DNA of 64,000 bases from Pyrrhosoma nymphula (lineage: Eukaryota > Arthropoda > Insecta > Odonata > Coenagrionidae), in the NCBI GenBank assembly GCA_963573305.1, contig OY754335.1, forward strand, positions 48,629,985 to 48,693,984, in the 5' to 3' direction. Shown piece after piece: positions 32,736 to 44,512 of this stretch. A model generated the notes under the pieces. The model saw only the letters and a list, made by a program, of their open reading frames with translations, had not been told where the DNA came from and did not search any database. The translations under genes and the position numbers were made by a program. The first letter of the stretch is position 1, and the number at the start of each line of letters is the position of its first letter.

Positions 32736-35355
32736 TCTTTTGAGGGATCTCACCGACTACGGTATACTGCTAAGGGTAGTATGGTCATACCAAATTTCCT
32801 GTTACATTGATATCACCCATGGTTTCCTCCGCTTCATCCCTCTGACCACACCATCTCTGTATCTCCATCCAAAATGGTGTATCGCCTTTATAGTTCGCGA
32901 TAGGTTTGAAATGAGCGTCAACTGTGTAAGTCCTTGGAATCCGCTTTCTCCGGAGGAAGTGGCTTATGACCATTCACTCTCTCGGATACGATATCACTCA
33001 TTGAATTTGGAAGTCAGTCCCCAGCCTGAGTATATATTAATGACCTAAGACGACCGGTCATTAAATGTTCGTCGAATTTCCACGTAGTATAAGGCACGGT
33101 GGTGATTATTCGTCGCTTGACGAGGCTGAGGATTAATTTGAATCATTGATTGTGACGACAGTTAATCCCTATCCAAGTCATGCCTACATCAGGAAGGAGT
33201 TCTTGAAGAGGGGACATTACATTGACTAATTTCTTGGCGGAACTCTCGGAGCAAAAGGCGTAGTGATAGATTCAGAGAATTTTGTCCACTTGTACATGAA
33301 ACATTGAAATTTCAAGTTATAGCTCAAATATTTTCAATTATGCGATCAAATTTCGTGCTTAAATAAATGACATTGCAGTTACTACCTTCTCCTAAAGCAA
33401 AGAGCTACATCGTCCTCTGAGACAATATGCAATAATTGAAGAAATCTCCCATAGTATGTGTGCTATGGTAAGTAAGGAAAGTCTGATAAACGTATTCAGC
33501 TAATGTTAGTAAAATTATTTCGTCATTTTCTATGAAACACATAAATTGAAGAAAAAATCATACGTGCAGTTTCTCGAAGTGTTTCATTTATGGTCCTCAA
33601 ATGGTGTTCTTGGACACAGAAATGTTTTAATGGTGTCATAATGCATAAAAACATGTTCAATTCAACCATGAAATGGGTTACATAGTGCTATTACAGAAGT
33701 AAGCCAGTATCTATACAAATTCTCACCAATACTTTAAATTTAATCCCGGATGATGCTTGCATTCAAGAGAGAATGGATGCCCATTGGTTTAATTCTTCCA
33801 TTAGACATTTCCGGATAAAGGTTAGGAACTGCATTTTTTACTAACTGAGGATGGTACATTGAAAGATACGATCTTTCGAGACCATGGTCGGTAATTCTAA
33901 AATACTTTGTTAAGGTATTACCTGCTAATTGAATCTAATTCAGAAATTATGTTGACTCTGCTTTATTAATTTTCTCCACATCGCTCTTTCTTTGCATACC
34001 TATTTCGCCCTTTATCATGTTGACTTTAAAATTAATCGGGTCCTCATATTTGTTGCTTCACAACGGAATCGGCTCCATCCTGCTACCGTGATACCCCAGT
34101 CAGTTGATACACTCAATTAAACCGCTTCTTTCGCCCCTCTCTCAACTCGTAGCACTACTTCAGCTCAAAGGCCACCCTGGGATGCTTCAGCGCACCCAAC
34201 ATTCCTCCCAACACCGGTCATTATAGATGGCGCTGCCCATAACTCAACAGCCAATCGCCCTCGACCGAAACGAAATCCACCCGTAAGCCGAACTTCAATC
34301 CGTCAGCCTCTCCCTCTCCCTACCCTCTGGAAGCTCACTCTATTATTCCCTCCACGCCTTTCTTTTTTTTATTCTACACCGTCGGATAATACTTTTCCAA
34401 TCCCCCGGAAAAATTCTTTCCGCGCCAAGAGGCGGATCATTTTTATTGGTATTGGCCATCAATATTCATGGCGACGCATAGCCCTGCGGATCTTTTTCGA
34501 TAGCGCTCACCGACGTTCAATTTTTCCCCCACACCGCCCTCATTTCGCGCGCGCGGGAAACCATAACATGGCGGACGGGCGAACGATGTTCTTGCGTGGT
34601 GAGCATCCCTCGGGGATTTGTATACCCTCGGAGGAGCAGTCGATTGCGTGGGAGAGATTATTATTTGCAAAAGGGGTTTTGGAGTGGGGATTGCGAAAGG
34701 GATTTGCAAAGTGGAAAAGGTGAACGTTTTCGTTACGGGAGGGAAAGGGCCCTTCCAGTGGCGTAGAGTTCTGCTCATGACGTCGTGCTGGGTGCCGAAA
34801 ATACCGTGTGGAGGGGCAAGGGGCAAAAATTTGCCCCGTGAGAGAGAGGTCAAGGGTCGACGTGGATTGGCCAGCAAATGGATTGCTGCTACTTCACGGT
34901 TAGCCTCATCGCGCGCACAAGGAATGTCTCTTTGTTCGTCATCTAATGACTTCATAACGTCGGAAGTCTTTTTTTTCATTATTTATTTCTGGAGATACTT
35001 CCACATGGGAACTATGTTTTTTGATGCAAGCCTTTCGGCAAATTGATCTCCGCTCCATTTCTTGCTAAGTGGGTGGCGAAAATCTTTAAATTCTGATGTT
35101 TTTTTCGTAAAATAATCTGCTATTGTGATATGGCGGCTGAAATGTATTTAACATTTTTATTTTCTGGAGATTAACGATAATAAAAGTAAAAATGATAGCC
35201 TCAGTAAAGGATAAGACTTCAAGTGTTTCTCGGTTTCTTGATTAAGTAAAAAATCTGAATGCCCAAATTTTGGTGCCTATTGGAGGAAAGGGAATACGAA
35301 GGATTGGTTGTATTACGCTAAAAGAAATTAGCAGCTCTGTTTATAGGTACAGCAA
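32736..35355. other. No gene recognised; GC-richer block 34060-35045
   Basis: AT-rich to about 34060, then a CpG-containing block with open frames of 178 codons (minus) and 142 codons (plus) that overlap and resemble nothing. 'agatggcgctg' at 34225-34235 matches the CTCF core. The block may be regulatory or a 5' exon, but nothing proves it. Confidence 0.3.
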
Positions 35356-35711
35356 AACTTGGAGGCACCCACCAGCGGAGAACTGGAAGTCATTGAGGGT
35401 AAATCAAGCATTGATGATCGGGAAAACGTACTAAGGACTCCCGGAGGGACTTCTGGTGGAACACTTGGCCACTTTATCCCACATCTCTTGTACGCATTCC
35501 TCTTTTTTGCGCCATATTTTTCACTAGTGAATGCCTACGCCTATACATGGAGCCTTTTCATGCATGGTTTTATCTCCACTTTATATTCTCCACCAAGCCT
35601 AATCCACCCGGTGCACTGTGAGTTATGGTACTTTGGCAATGGAAAATAACAGCTGGGTACTGATACAAAACAAATTTATTTCTCCAGTAGTATTTTTACA
35701 ATATGATAACA

Positions 35712-35767
<56 letters not shown>

Positions 35768-35984
35768 CATTTTAGAAATCGAGATGTAATTGGGTGTCAA
35801 AAAGGGAGACACCCTTTCAACTTTGGCACATGTGAACTAAAACAAAAAAAACAATTTAAGTGAAAACAAAACGAGGCACTTTTACCCAGAAACAGAAGGC
35901 AAAAGTTAAAAACTTATTTTTAAAGTTAATCCAAAAACTTCCTCTTTTTGCAACAGCCATTTCGTTATCAATTTAAGAAATACA
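35356..35984. other. No gene recognised; (TA)n at 35715-35764
   Basis: Contains a pure dinucleotide run of about 50 bases and otherwise unassigned sequence. Confidence 0.5.
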
Positions 35985-37158
35985 TGAGAGCTATTTATTT
36001 ACATGAGTTATATAGCATGGCAACATGTTATACATTTTGGGCCCCAAATACGCAAATGACCTTTTGTACAATGAGATGTTAGGTTTTCCATACCTTATAA
36101 AATGATTGTCTCTGGTGTTGTACACAGTTTGTTTGCTATAAGTTCCAAACAATATTGGCCTATCACCATATCGGATATAAAACATCCTCAGTGTTCTATG
36201 CAAAAACAAATGCTTTATTGGGAGTAAGTTCAAATTACGAATAGCGGAAATATGTGCTCATAGCGGGTTTTTCAACTTAGAACTCGAACAATCCTCTTTT
36301 GTAAAACAACAGCAGGATGCAAAACATTTTTATAAGCACTTCCCCAGCAAATCAAATTATTAAATTCAGAAGCTAGATCAAATGAATTTTTTATTGTTTT
36401 ACCACTACATTTTAATTCTAAAATATGTGGACGTGCAGTTTTTTCTCCCATCAATTTCCTCAACAAATTCCATTGCTGACTAACGTTAACTCGAAAATTT
36501 TCAAATTGGTTCATATAGTATTCGTTTGACGCAGACCTTAACTTTTTCCTTAGATTGTTTCTGTACTTCAAAATTCCATTTGAAGGCTGTTATTATTAGG
36601 ATAGCGTCTAGTTTTCCTTAAGAGATAATTTCTTTTATCAATCATTTTTAGCAAGTTTTCGCTCATCCAATGTTTCAGGAACGTAGGTGAACTTTTTGGA
36701 CTAAGTTCATATTTCGATAATTCAAGACTGGTACACAAAAAATTCATCATCAAATCGAAGGCTGTGGAAGCATTTGTCTCTATATATACTGGAGACCAGT
36801 CAACACTGTTAGCCAAGGATTTAAAAGTTCAAATGTTTGTTTTTATCCCAACACTACTTTTCCCCTCGGTACAATCAGCGGAATAAAAAATATCAGAGGT
36901 AGAAATGTTAAATTCAACCAAGAAATGATCATTGATATCCCAGTGATGCACATTTGCAGACATTTTGAATTTATATGAATTGTAAATTCTGGCAAAAACA
37001 TTATCAATACAAGTTGCGGAATTTTTAAATATTGTAGTCGGTTGATCAATTACACCGGTTAAGCCATATTAACTCATTAGATTGATGTAGTGATCACGTT
37101 GGTCATCATATGCTAGCATATTTATATTAATATCCCCCATTATTACTTTTGTTTATTT
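35985..37158 (-). mobile_element. CR1/L2-like LINE lacking its reverse transcriptase by internal deletion
   Basis: The minus strand reads in order. The end of an AP-type endonuclease comes first: 'VIMGDININML' near 37135, 'CIDNVFARI' near 36990, 'WDINDHFLVEF' near 36915. Then the linker typical of CR1/L2/Jockey elements ('YRNNLRKKLRSASNEYYMNQ', 'WNLLRKLMGEKT'). Directly after comes the post-RT region ('WGSAYKNVLHPAVVLQKRIV', 'HLFLHRTLRMFYIRYGD') and the tail 'SLYKRSFAYLGPKMYNMLP'. The whole catalytic domain with YxDD is absent, and the junction at about 36348-36363 stays in frame for a short distance. Only a few stops elsewhere. The 5' end is cut at the R1 repeat. Confidence 0.85.
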
Positions 37159-37159
37159 C

Positions 37160-39130
37160 ATACGAGCTGAAGATACCCGTTGAAATTCAACGGGTGTGAA
37201 AAACACTAAACATATTTTTTATAATAAACCACAAAGCTCAAAGAATAACAGTATGCGTGGTCATTTGAGGAGTTCGTAACCTATCCTGTATGTTGTGTTC
37301 GTTGTAGTTGGCACACTGACAGTTTTCCAGGTGCGGGGAGAGATGAGTGACTATTGGTCCACTTTCATGCACGGGAAACCCAAAAATCTGCCTTGCAGAC
37401 TCATTACTACTTAAATAGCAAAGGTTGATAGATGGTCACCTCGTCCCTACGGTTCTCTTGAGCCGTCTTCTGAGTGATTAACAGCTTGATCGCTTCCCTT
37501 GTGCACATAAATATATTTGCATTCCATGACTTAATTCAGTTGCACTATTCAACGTTGATATGTGCGTTGATTATCTTAATCAGGATTACACAGAAGAGTA
37601 CAATCCAGCGGTTGACACGTCAACAGGAGTAATGGCAGCAGAAGCCATGTTTATTTGACCTATGAATCCTCCATAAATGGGACTGCGCCTTCGGCATAGC
37701 CATAATCATTGGTTTTGGTTGCTAAATAAAAAAATTATGGCGATTCTTAGTGCCATTGTCGATTTTCATGGACAGATGTCGTTAATTGCGCAGAATTTCC
37801 GTTCTTTCGGGTAAGAAGCATGAAGTGACGTCATTATAATTTCCGCCATATTAAAAATATTGAAGGTTAGAAACAGATGGGTCTGTATTTGAACCAGATT
37901 TCGAGCTGGTTACCCGTCTGTATGTTGGGTAAGGATGAAATTTGTGCGGATCTTAGCGTAACCCGAGAAACACCACGGGGAGAATCCCATGAGATCGCTG
38001 GTGGGCATGTCTTTGACCATCCAAGTCTAACCTTTGTCGTTTTTCTTTCAATGGTTCATTTTCTCGCAAATAAGACATTCATTTTGCTCTAGAAGGTTTT
38101 TTCGAAAGGTTACTCTTTTTTCTATTAGGCATGTTGATGGATATATTTTTAAGTCCAAGGAACGGAAACACAGCGGCAAGTGAGAGTCTAGAATAGGCAA
38201 CTCGATGACTGAGTGAATGTACCTAAGTTAACTGCACTTTAACACTTTTAAACGTATAAATAATTCGCGACGTTACTGATGTGGGTATTGGTCTAAAAAC
38301 AGTTCGCGATCGTAATGAGAGGCAGACTGTTTCATTACGTGTAACACATTTGAGTATTAAACGATAATAAACAACGCCGTGTTTGTTGTAGCAACAGAGG
38401 CATTATTACCATTGATATTCGCTGCACGTATATATTCTTTTAAGTATGTAGTCTATTAATTCCTTTATGTGTAATGTTTACTACGTAAGTGTTTTCCCAT
38501 ATATATGCCCCTTTGAGAGCTACTTTGAGAGTAGACGTTGAAGAGTATACATGTTAAATATGCATTGAATTTAACGATAACCCCCCGAAGCAATCTATCA
38601 TGGGGGCCTTGGGACTCTGGGCACTTATTATACGGATTTTCTTTCTACGTACTATCATGGGCCTGCAGGAGAATGTGATATTTTAATGCTAGAGGCGTGA
38701 ATATTCTCTGAAAATCTAATCTCTGGTTGTCAAGGAAATATGTTATTGTTGATTTCAGGGAAAAAAGTGAGATTTTTCAACTGAAAACATGAATTTCAGA
38801 CAAATACGGAGCGTAGAATAAAATCGATAAATAAAATTAGAAATTATATTTATTCAGCCATACGATAAAAAAAATTCCAGCCCTATATCTTGAGTGAATG
38901 TTCTTTTAAAAAGCAAAAAATGAAACCACTGCACCGAACACAATGTTTAGCATGGACCACCAGGGGGGACCTTCGGGGGCCTTTGAGGGCCCTTAGGGCT
39001 TTTAAATATATCATATGATACAACCAGATATTTATTCTAACTACATGCCAAATTTCAGCTCAATCGGTCCAGTAGTTTTTGCGTGATGGAGCAACAGATA
39101 GACAGAGAATATTACATTTTTATATATTAC
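37160..39130. repeat. R1 dispersed repeat, copy 2, with about 0.8 kb extra
   Basis: Begins with the near-perfect hairpin 'acccgttgaaattcaacggg' at about 37175. It follows copy 1 to about 37390, then has about 810 bases absent from copy 1, and resumes at about 38205 ('gagtgaatgtacctaagtta') to about 38890. A 3' part with 'aaatttcagctcaatcggtc' and 'acagatagacagagaat' ends at 39130. The extra part has no recognised content apart from a 71-codon open frame at 37877-38092. Confidence 0.7.
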
Positions 39131-39149
39131 TAAGGATCACACCCTTAAC

Positions 39150-39320
39150 CCTGAAAAAATAGGGTTTCGGGAAATTGAACCCTACAGTGTTTGTTGTCTA
39201 CCAGTAACAAATATGCGTTCCAAATTTCATCAAAATCGGTTCTGTGGTTTAGGAGGAGATGTGGAACATACCCACATACATACATACATACATTGACTTT
39301 TATATATATAAAGATAATAA
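39150..39320 (+). mobile_element. LINE-type 3' end with 'cata' tail
   Basis: 'aaatttcatcaaaatcggtt', 'cacatacatacatacata' and a TA-rich finish are typical of the 3' end of several arthropod LINEs (frame sense FQISSKSVLWF). Only the terminal 150-170 bases are present. Confidence 0.55.
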
Positions 39321-40499
39321 TAAAGAAAGATTGCTACCATATTTTTAGTCAGTCCCTTGAGTCTCTAAAATTTCAACCTACATATAAGCATGATCACGTA
39401 ACTACGGGGAAAGATGGATAAGAAGAGAGCTAAGAGTAATGAATAGCCCTGATACCAGTTTTTTTTACAAGCATTGGAATTATTTTGTCAGAAAATATGA
39501 TACCGTATGGGAACAATATAGTTAAACGCTGTATCTATGTTAATAATTTCTACACGTACAGGCAATATTGTAAACAGTTCAATTTTTCCCGATTGAGAAA
39601 ATGATCAGGGACTATACTCTTTCAATCGTTACCTGCTCTTTTTCTCTAACCAAATGAATGCAGAACCAAGATTTAAAAAATGTTTGGAATTGAATTACGT
39701 TGAGTAGGTGCTATTTCCGAAGTTTTCTTCTCCAACACTGGAAAAGGAGCTAATTTGGCCGGATTTTTGAGCGAAAATATAGTTTCAGCACCATAAATGT
39801 TTAACCGTCTCCTAATTTTGCCCCGGAAGAAAGTTTTCCCACTCAACTTCGGCATCATAACGATAAAATAAATGAATGGTATATCTTTTTTTCGTTAAAG
39901 GAAGCTCAATGTTACTGTGTCAGTCAAAGTTAATATTTAATTCTCTTTGAATTAGTGTGGAATAAAAAAATGCTTTCACATATGACATACTTTTCCTATT
40001 AGACAATAAATTGAGATGCAGAAAATCACAAATTATTCGACGAATATATTTATGATTAGAGCTTTTCTACGAGTCAACTGCAGCGCCATTCATATTGAAT
40101 TAACTCGTTCTGACTTCAATTATTGCAGTATTTTGCTAATAACTCGAAACATAAGATGAGAAGGGGCCTACATTTTATAATCATTCAATCTCTTGGGATT
40201 GTTTGCATCATACGAAGTTTTTCACGGAAATAGCAACAATAATAGAGCCTTTTATATAAGTAGGTAACTAGAAAACTAATAAAATGTCATGTAAGTTGTT
40301 TTCGGAAGGAACCACTCTGAGGAGGTACCTTCGTGGCTGTGTGAATCAAAGCTAATACATTCCCCCTTTTAATTTGTATAATTTCAAAATTATTATTAAT
40401 TATATATGACATATATAAATATGGCATAGTATTCTCTCTGCCAACATCAAGTTAGCGTAGAAGCTACGTCGTCTTGCGGTTGATGCTTACCTTCTTCTT
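39321..40499. other. No gene recognised
   Basis: AT-rich sequence with no matched repeat. Confidence 0.4.
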
Positions 40500-40599
40500 C
40501 TGTGGCTCTGAAACTCATAACTGAGTCTCGGCCTACTCCAGACTCTTCCACTATTTCTATCTTTAGAAGCCGCTCACCAATTCCGGATACCCAGAGGCC

Positions 40600-41125
40600 T
40601 GGTTTCACTGTTCAATCCTTCAATCCATCGAAGTCTAGGCTTTCCTTCATTTCTTCATTCCGTTTGGCTCTGCCATCAACATACCTGACGCAATCCATCT
40701 TATTTCCTGAATGGCAGTACATAATGTCAATCCTATATTAAGGGAGCTATCCTTGGAGTACTTTCAATGCTCCAGATCTAAATCGAGATAAAACATTCCA
40801 AGTAGAAAACCTAAAATAAGAGGCCAGTCGACGTTTTTCCCGTCGATTCCTTGAGAGCAGTCCGTTACTTCCTGATTCCTGAGAGATCGTTACAAGTTCT
40901 CTTTTACAAGGTAGGGTTCCGAGCCCTACGGTTAACCAGCAACCTGGAGGACCAGAGGATACTCTCCGTCTGGTTCCTACCGTTCGACCTTTGGTTTGAG
41001 TGGCCCTACCAGGAGCATAAGCTCCCGTCAGTATATCTCTCCGGGTCATAGGAATACACAAACCTCCCAACCACGGGTAGTAACCCGTAGGAGGGATTAA
41101 CTTCAACCACTCCAACCAGTTTTAC
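40600..41125 (-). mobile_element. 5' end of an RTE-like LINE: leader and start of endonuclease (A8)
   Basis: A 122-codon minus-strand frame (40747-41115) ends 'YFRFSTWNVLSRFRSGALKV'. This is the first beta strand of the AP-type endonuclease of RTE-like elements (FRFSTWNVxSLxxxGAL). The sense continues after a stop with 'YRIDIMYCHSGNK'. Upstream is leader text rich in G, R and P. LINE copies normally lose their 5' end, so a fragment keeping only the 5' end is unusual and implies a later deletion or rearrangement. Confidence 0.65.
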
Positions 41126-41227
41126 GTCTGGTTAACGTTAACCAAAATATTGTGGAACCGAGACTTGGTGTACTACCTCACTGTGGTACTTTAGGGTACA
41201 ATGAAGCTGTTTTACTCACTTTTTTAT

Positions 41228-41261
41228 CTGAAGATGATGTAGCAACATCAAAAACTAGGTT
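41228..41261 (+). ncRNA. Hammerhead-like motif, decayed (HHR-6)
   Basis: Core CTGAAGA at 41228-41234, an extra T, a perfect 5-bp stem II GATGT/ACATC with loop AGCA, then AAAAA in place of GAAAC and GTT as the cleavage triplet at 41259-41261, followed by 'gtaatta'. Loss of G12 would be expected to abolish activity. No palindromic partner is obvious. Confidence 0.5.
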
Positions 41262-41329
41262 GTAATTATTTTCAATTATTTATTTGCGGAAAATCGCAAT
41301 TCTTTACAATTAAAGTTTCTTCAAAGTCT

Positions 41330-42524
41330 TTACTTTATGGAACTGATTCACATGTAATGCCTTCTCAAATTGTACATTCCGCACTTTTTTTATTCTCTCC
41401 GACCATGGTCTCGGCATTTATAATTCTGTTATCAAGGATAATGACGTTATAGATGTTGAAACCATGATCGGAAAAAATAAAAGAGTGTGGAATATAGAAA
41501 GTGAGAATTATTTAGCAATTCTTCATTCAAGCATTATGACAATTAGGTCGTTAACCAGCATAAGGCAGCTTCAAAACAAGAGAGTAGCATCGTACTGCGT
41601 AATCTTTTACATTTTGCAGAGGGAAGAAACACGAGACAGCTCAGGCATTAATTAATCAAGGCGACGGTATTTGATTTCTCTCCATCGTTCATCATCATCG
41701 CCGGGTCTCCTAAGGCGATTTTCCTCCCGATGAAGATTTAATAAACGAGCCGAAAACCAAAGTAACGGCAGAGAGATGGAAAAAAAAAGAAAAACGAAAA
41801 CAGCAAACAGGGTGGTATATGAAAAGAGGTGGAGGGTAGGTACATGAATATATCCCCACAGAGAGGGAAACTGATGATAAAAGATTCAAGAGGGAGCAAC
41901 CTTTCCCTTTTTGTTATTTTTTTGGGAAATGCCTCCTCCGAAATGGGAGAAGAAAATTTTTTTGAAGAAGATGCAGAGGAGAGAGAGAATAAGTGAGAAA
42001 GATAAGGCACAGGAAGGACGAGGAGGAGGGGGAGGGGTGAATGGAAGAGGAAGGGGTGTGGGATGAGAGGCGAGAAAGAAGTGGGAGAGGGAAAAGAGGG
42101 GGGAGAGGGCAAGGAGAAGAGGGGAATCGAGAGGGATAAAGCTCTTAGTTTTTGAATTATGCAGCGAAAGCTTTTAACAGAATTTTTCTCCCCTCCCCCC
42201 TTTACACCCCCCCTTTGCTCCTGGTCACGAGCCCGTGGGAGAAGAGGGGAGGGGGCCAGTTTCGGAGGGGAGGGGGACAGTGTGGGGGGAGGGGATAGAG
42301 GTAAGAGAATGAACGTCCCTGGGCTAGAACAGATACAGTGGAGTCTGGATTATCCGAGTTCATGTGGAATGACGCTACCTCGGAGAATACGAAAGGGTCG
42401 TCTGATCCTTGCGAAAATTACTAAATAAAGACGCTATTTTTTATGCCTTGGCGTAGATCGACGCTTATTTACATTAGGGGTGAGTCAATACTCTCGTATT
42501 CCCGAAAAGCGATAGCCAATATTT
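41330..42524. other. Purine-rich tract 41760-42310; no gene recognised
   Basis: Long strand-asymmetric GA-rich sequence (41760-42160) followed by C-rich and G-rich runs. Open frames of 89-124 codons are low-complexity. 'tacagtggagtctggattat' at 42335 matches one end of a pogo/Tigger-type element, like that at 48288, but no second end was found. Confidence 0.45.
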
Positions 42525-43048
42525 ACCCTCACAAACCCATTGCGCCTAAGTTGGGCCCAATCCATCTGGTTCTTCTTCTCTGTGTAGTGTTCCATTTGGT
42601 ATTTTCCTCTTTTACTCTTCTGTAAACTTCTTTATTTCCTATGTTTATCCGTCCATTTGATCTTCAGTATCCTCCTCCAATACCAGGTTCTAATCTTTTC
42701 TGGTCTTTTATTCCAATATTCCATGATTCCGATCCAGTATCTGAAAACATTCGCTCTACGCGAATGATTTCAGATACTGTTTTCTCGTCGGTATTCCAAT
42801 CTTCTTCGAACACTCTAGTTGCCTTTTCATCATGAATGCTTTCGTAGCATGGACTATTCTACGATTGATGTTTGATGTACTTCTTCCGTCCTACGTGATA
42901 GTACTTCCAAGATAGGAAAATGAATCCACGTGCTCAAATTTCTTTACTCTTAGTGTGACTTCAGCGCTCAACTTCTTTTTTTCGCATACTAGGATTTTGG
43001 TCTTCTTCTTATTAGTTTTCAAGTTATATTCATGTACGCACTCCTTAT
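42525..43048 (-). mobile_element. RTE-like LINE family A, copy A3 (RT thumb and tail)
   Basis: The minus strand reads 'LKTNKKKTKILVCEKKKLSA', then 'EHVDSFSYLGSTIT', 'INRRIVHATKAFMMKRQLEC', 'SKKIGIPTRKQYLKSF' and 'WYWRRILKI'. This covers the end of the RT thumb (YLGS motif) and the following tail, and it is the best guide for reading copies A1 and A4. The catalytic YADD region would be upstream and is cut off where hAT sequence begins at about 43050. A few stops and shifts are present. Confidence 0.8.
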
Positions 43049-43049
43049 T

Positions 43050-43260
43050 TTAGAAGACACTAAATTTACTGAGCTAAAACACCTTTCTGTTGCAATAACT
43101 ACTGAAGGTGCAGCTAAGAAATACTTTGGCTTCCTCTGAAAGGTGCACTTTAAAAAAACTTTTTCCAGTAAAAAAGAAGACTCGAAATATTCAATCCAGA
43201 AATATACAGCGTGATGTTGAGAGAGTCTAGAGTGATACAAAAACATCGTATTCTGCTGCT
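43050..43260 (-). pseudogene. hAT transposase C-terminal dimerisation fragment
   Basis: A 75-codon minus-strand frame contains 'FLAAPSVVIATERCFSSVN' and 'LVSSKIRS'. This corresponds to the hAT C-terminal dimerisation motif (YLAxPATSxxSERxFSxxGxxxxxxRxxL). The catalytic domain and terminal repeats are missing. The frame runs directly into LINE A3, so one of the two was joined here by insertion or deletion. Confidence 0.7.
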
Positions 43261-43329
43261 CCCAAACCGATAAATTGGTGATCAGATATCGGCCAGTATT
43301 AATTTTGGAACTTATCGCATCAGCATTTA

Positions 43330-43919
43330 TACAGGGTGTTTCAAAATGAATATCGGGGTTTAAGGCTTTTCAGTATTTATACCATTTGACTTACAATTAT
43401 AAATGATACATCAAATGAAAGAGTAACTCAAACAATTTTTGTTTTATCTACAAGTGTTTAATGTCGTCACACGTCACACATCCGGCCGATAGGCGAGTTC
43501 TTCCCATACCTTGAATAGTGTATCCGGAGTAATTGGTGCAACAACTGATTCAATCCTGTTTCTTAAGTCGGGTAGGTCATCTGGTAGCGGAGGCACATAC
43601 AAAAGATCCCTTATAAGCCCCCAAAGATAAAAATCCCATGGTATCATATCGGGCTAACGTGGAGGCTATGCGAAACAAGCCCTGTCATCTGGCCCCTGGC
43701 GGTCAATCCAGCGGTTAGGTACAACGTCGTTTAACCAATCTTTACTACTAGCGCTTTCCAAAGGAAGATAGAGGAAACACTGCATACGCATGCGTACAAG
43801 TGTACAACGAAACTGTTTGAGTTGCTCTTTCATTTTATGTATAATTTATAATAATAAGCCAAATGGTATTAATACTACATAGCCTTGAAACCCCGATATT
43901 TATTTAGAAACACTCTGTA
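43330..43919 (-). mobile_element. Tc1/mariner-type deletion derivative with long terminal inverted repeats
   Basis: The element at 43332-43917 (586 bp) is flanked by TA and starts 'cagggtgtttcaaaatgaat'. About 110 bases at each end are inverted copies. On the minus strand 43467-43739 reads 'DWLNDVVPNRWIDRQGPDD', then 'DFYLWGLIRDLLY' and 'LPDLRNRIESVVAPITPD'. This is the C-terminal part of a mariner-like transposase (WxGRxGPxxWPPRSPDLTPLDFFLWG). Two in-frame stops replace residues in the WPPRSPD motif. The N-terminal DNA-binding domain and the first catalytic aspartates are deleted. Confidence 0.9.
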
Positions 43920-43974
43920 TTTTTAAATTTCTTTGAAGAAATAACTTCAGCTAAACCAAACTCCTTTAAATAGT

Positions 43975-44475
43975 TCAGGCGAGAGTTTTCACTGGTCATA
44001 ATAGAGACCATATTTAAATATTATTTTTGAAATTAAGCAACTGTAACAATCATGAAGTAAATATTATAGCATTGATTACACAAAACTTTCGTCTTGAATA
44101 TCTGACATTCTCAGCAATTAATTAAATATACATCTAAAAGGTTTCAACTTCATTCATTTTTCACGCCGTATTCTGAAAAATTCTTCACAGTCAGTCTTTT
44201 TTTTGTCAATTCTGTAAAAATTACAGCAGTGAGTAATTGATTTGTTTTTAAAATTTATTTGAGAAAGCAACAAACTACATACTATGAAATTTCTGATGAT
44301 ATCTATGCGTTTTAAATTCCTTATTTTTTTAATAAAGTTTCCCTGGAGTGCATCCCAAAACTATTTCCCATGGAAAATAGCTGGAATTCTTTGGCAAATG
44401 CCTCGAAAAGTAAGTTAGTAAAATGGCTGATATTTTGTAATAATTGGAAAGATGACATCGTTTTCTTCATACCCT
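43975..44475. repeat. Repeat C, copy 1
   Basis: 'aagcaactgtaacaatcatg', 'agtaaatatta', 'attctcagcaattaa', 'agtttccctggagtgcat' and 'catggaaaatagctgg' recur in order at 50905-51480 and partly at 59035-59320. AT-rich, no coding sense, class unknown. Confidence 0.7.
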
Positions 44476-44512
44476 GGTGACTGGGTAGAACCCTGGTGAC
44501 TGGGTAGAACTA
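44470..44512. repeat. Tandem duplication of a 20-mer
   Basis: 'ccctggtgactgggtagaa' occurs twice head-to-tail at the edge of repeat C copy 1. Confidence 0.9.

Noticed and set aside
34443..34979. 178-codon minus-strand open frame as a gene
   Set aside because: It overlaps a 142-codon plus-strand frame in a CpG-rich block. The translation has no domain or repeat copy, and length is explained by low stop-codon density.
35715..35764. Functional TATA-like promoter
   Set aside because: A pure TA microsatellite with no initiator context.
41740..42112. 124-codon minus-strand proline/serine-rich protein
   Set aside because: It is the translation of a GA-rich tract; low complexity only.
42335..42370. 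Complete pogo/Tigger element
   Set aside because: Only one end ('cagtggagtctggattatcc') was found; no inverted partner within 1 kb.
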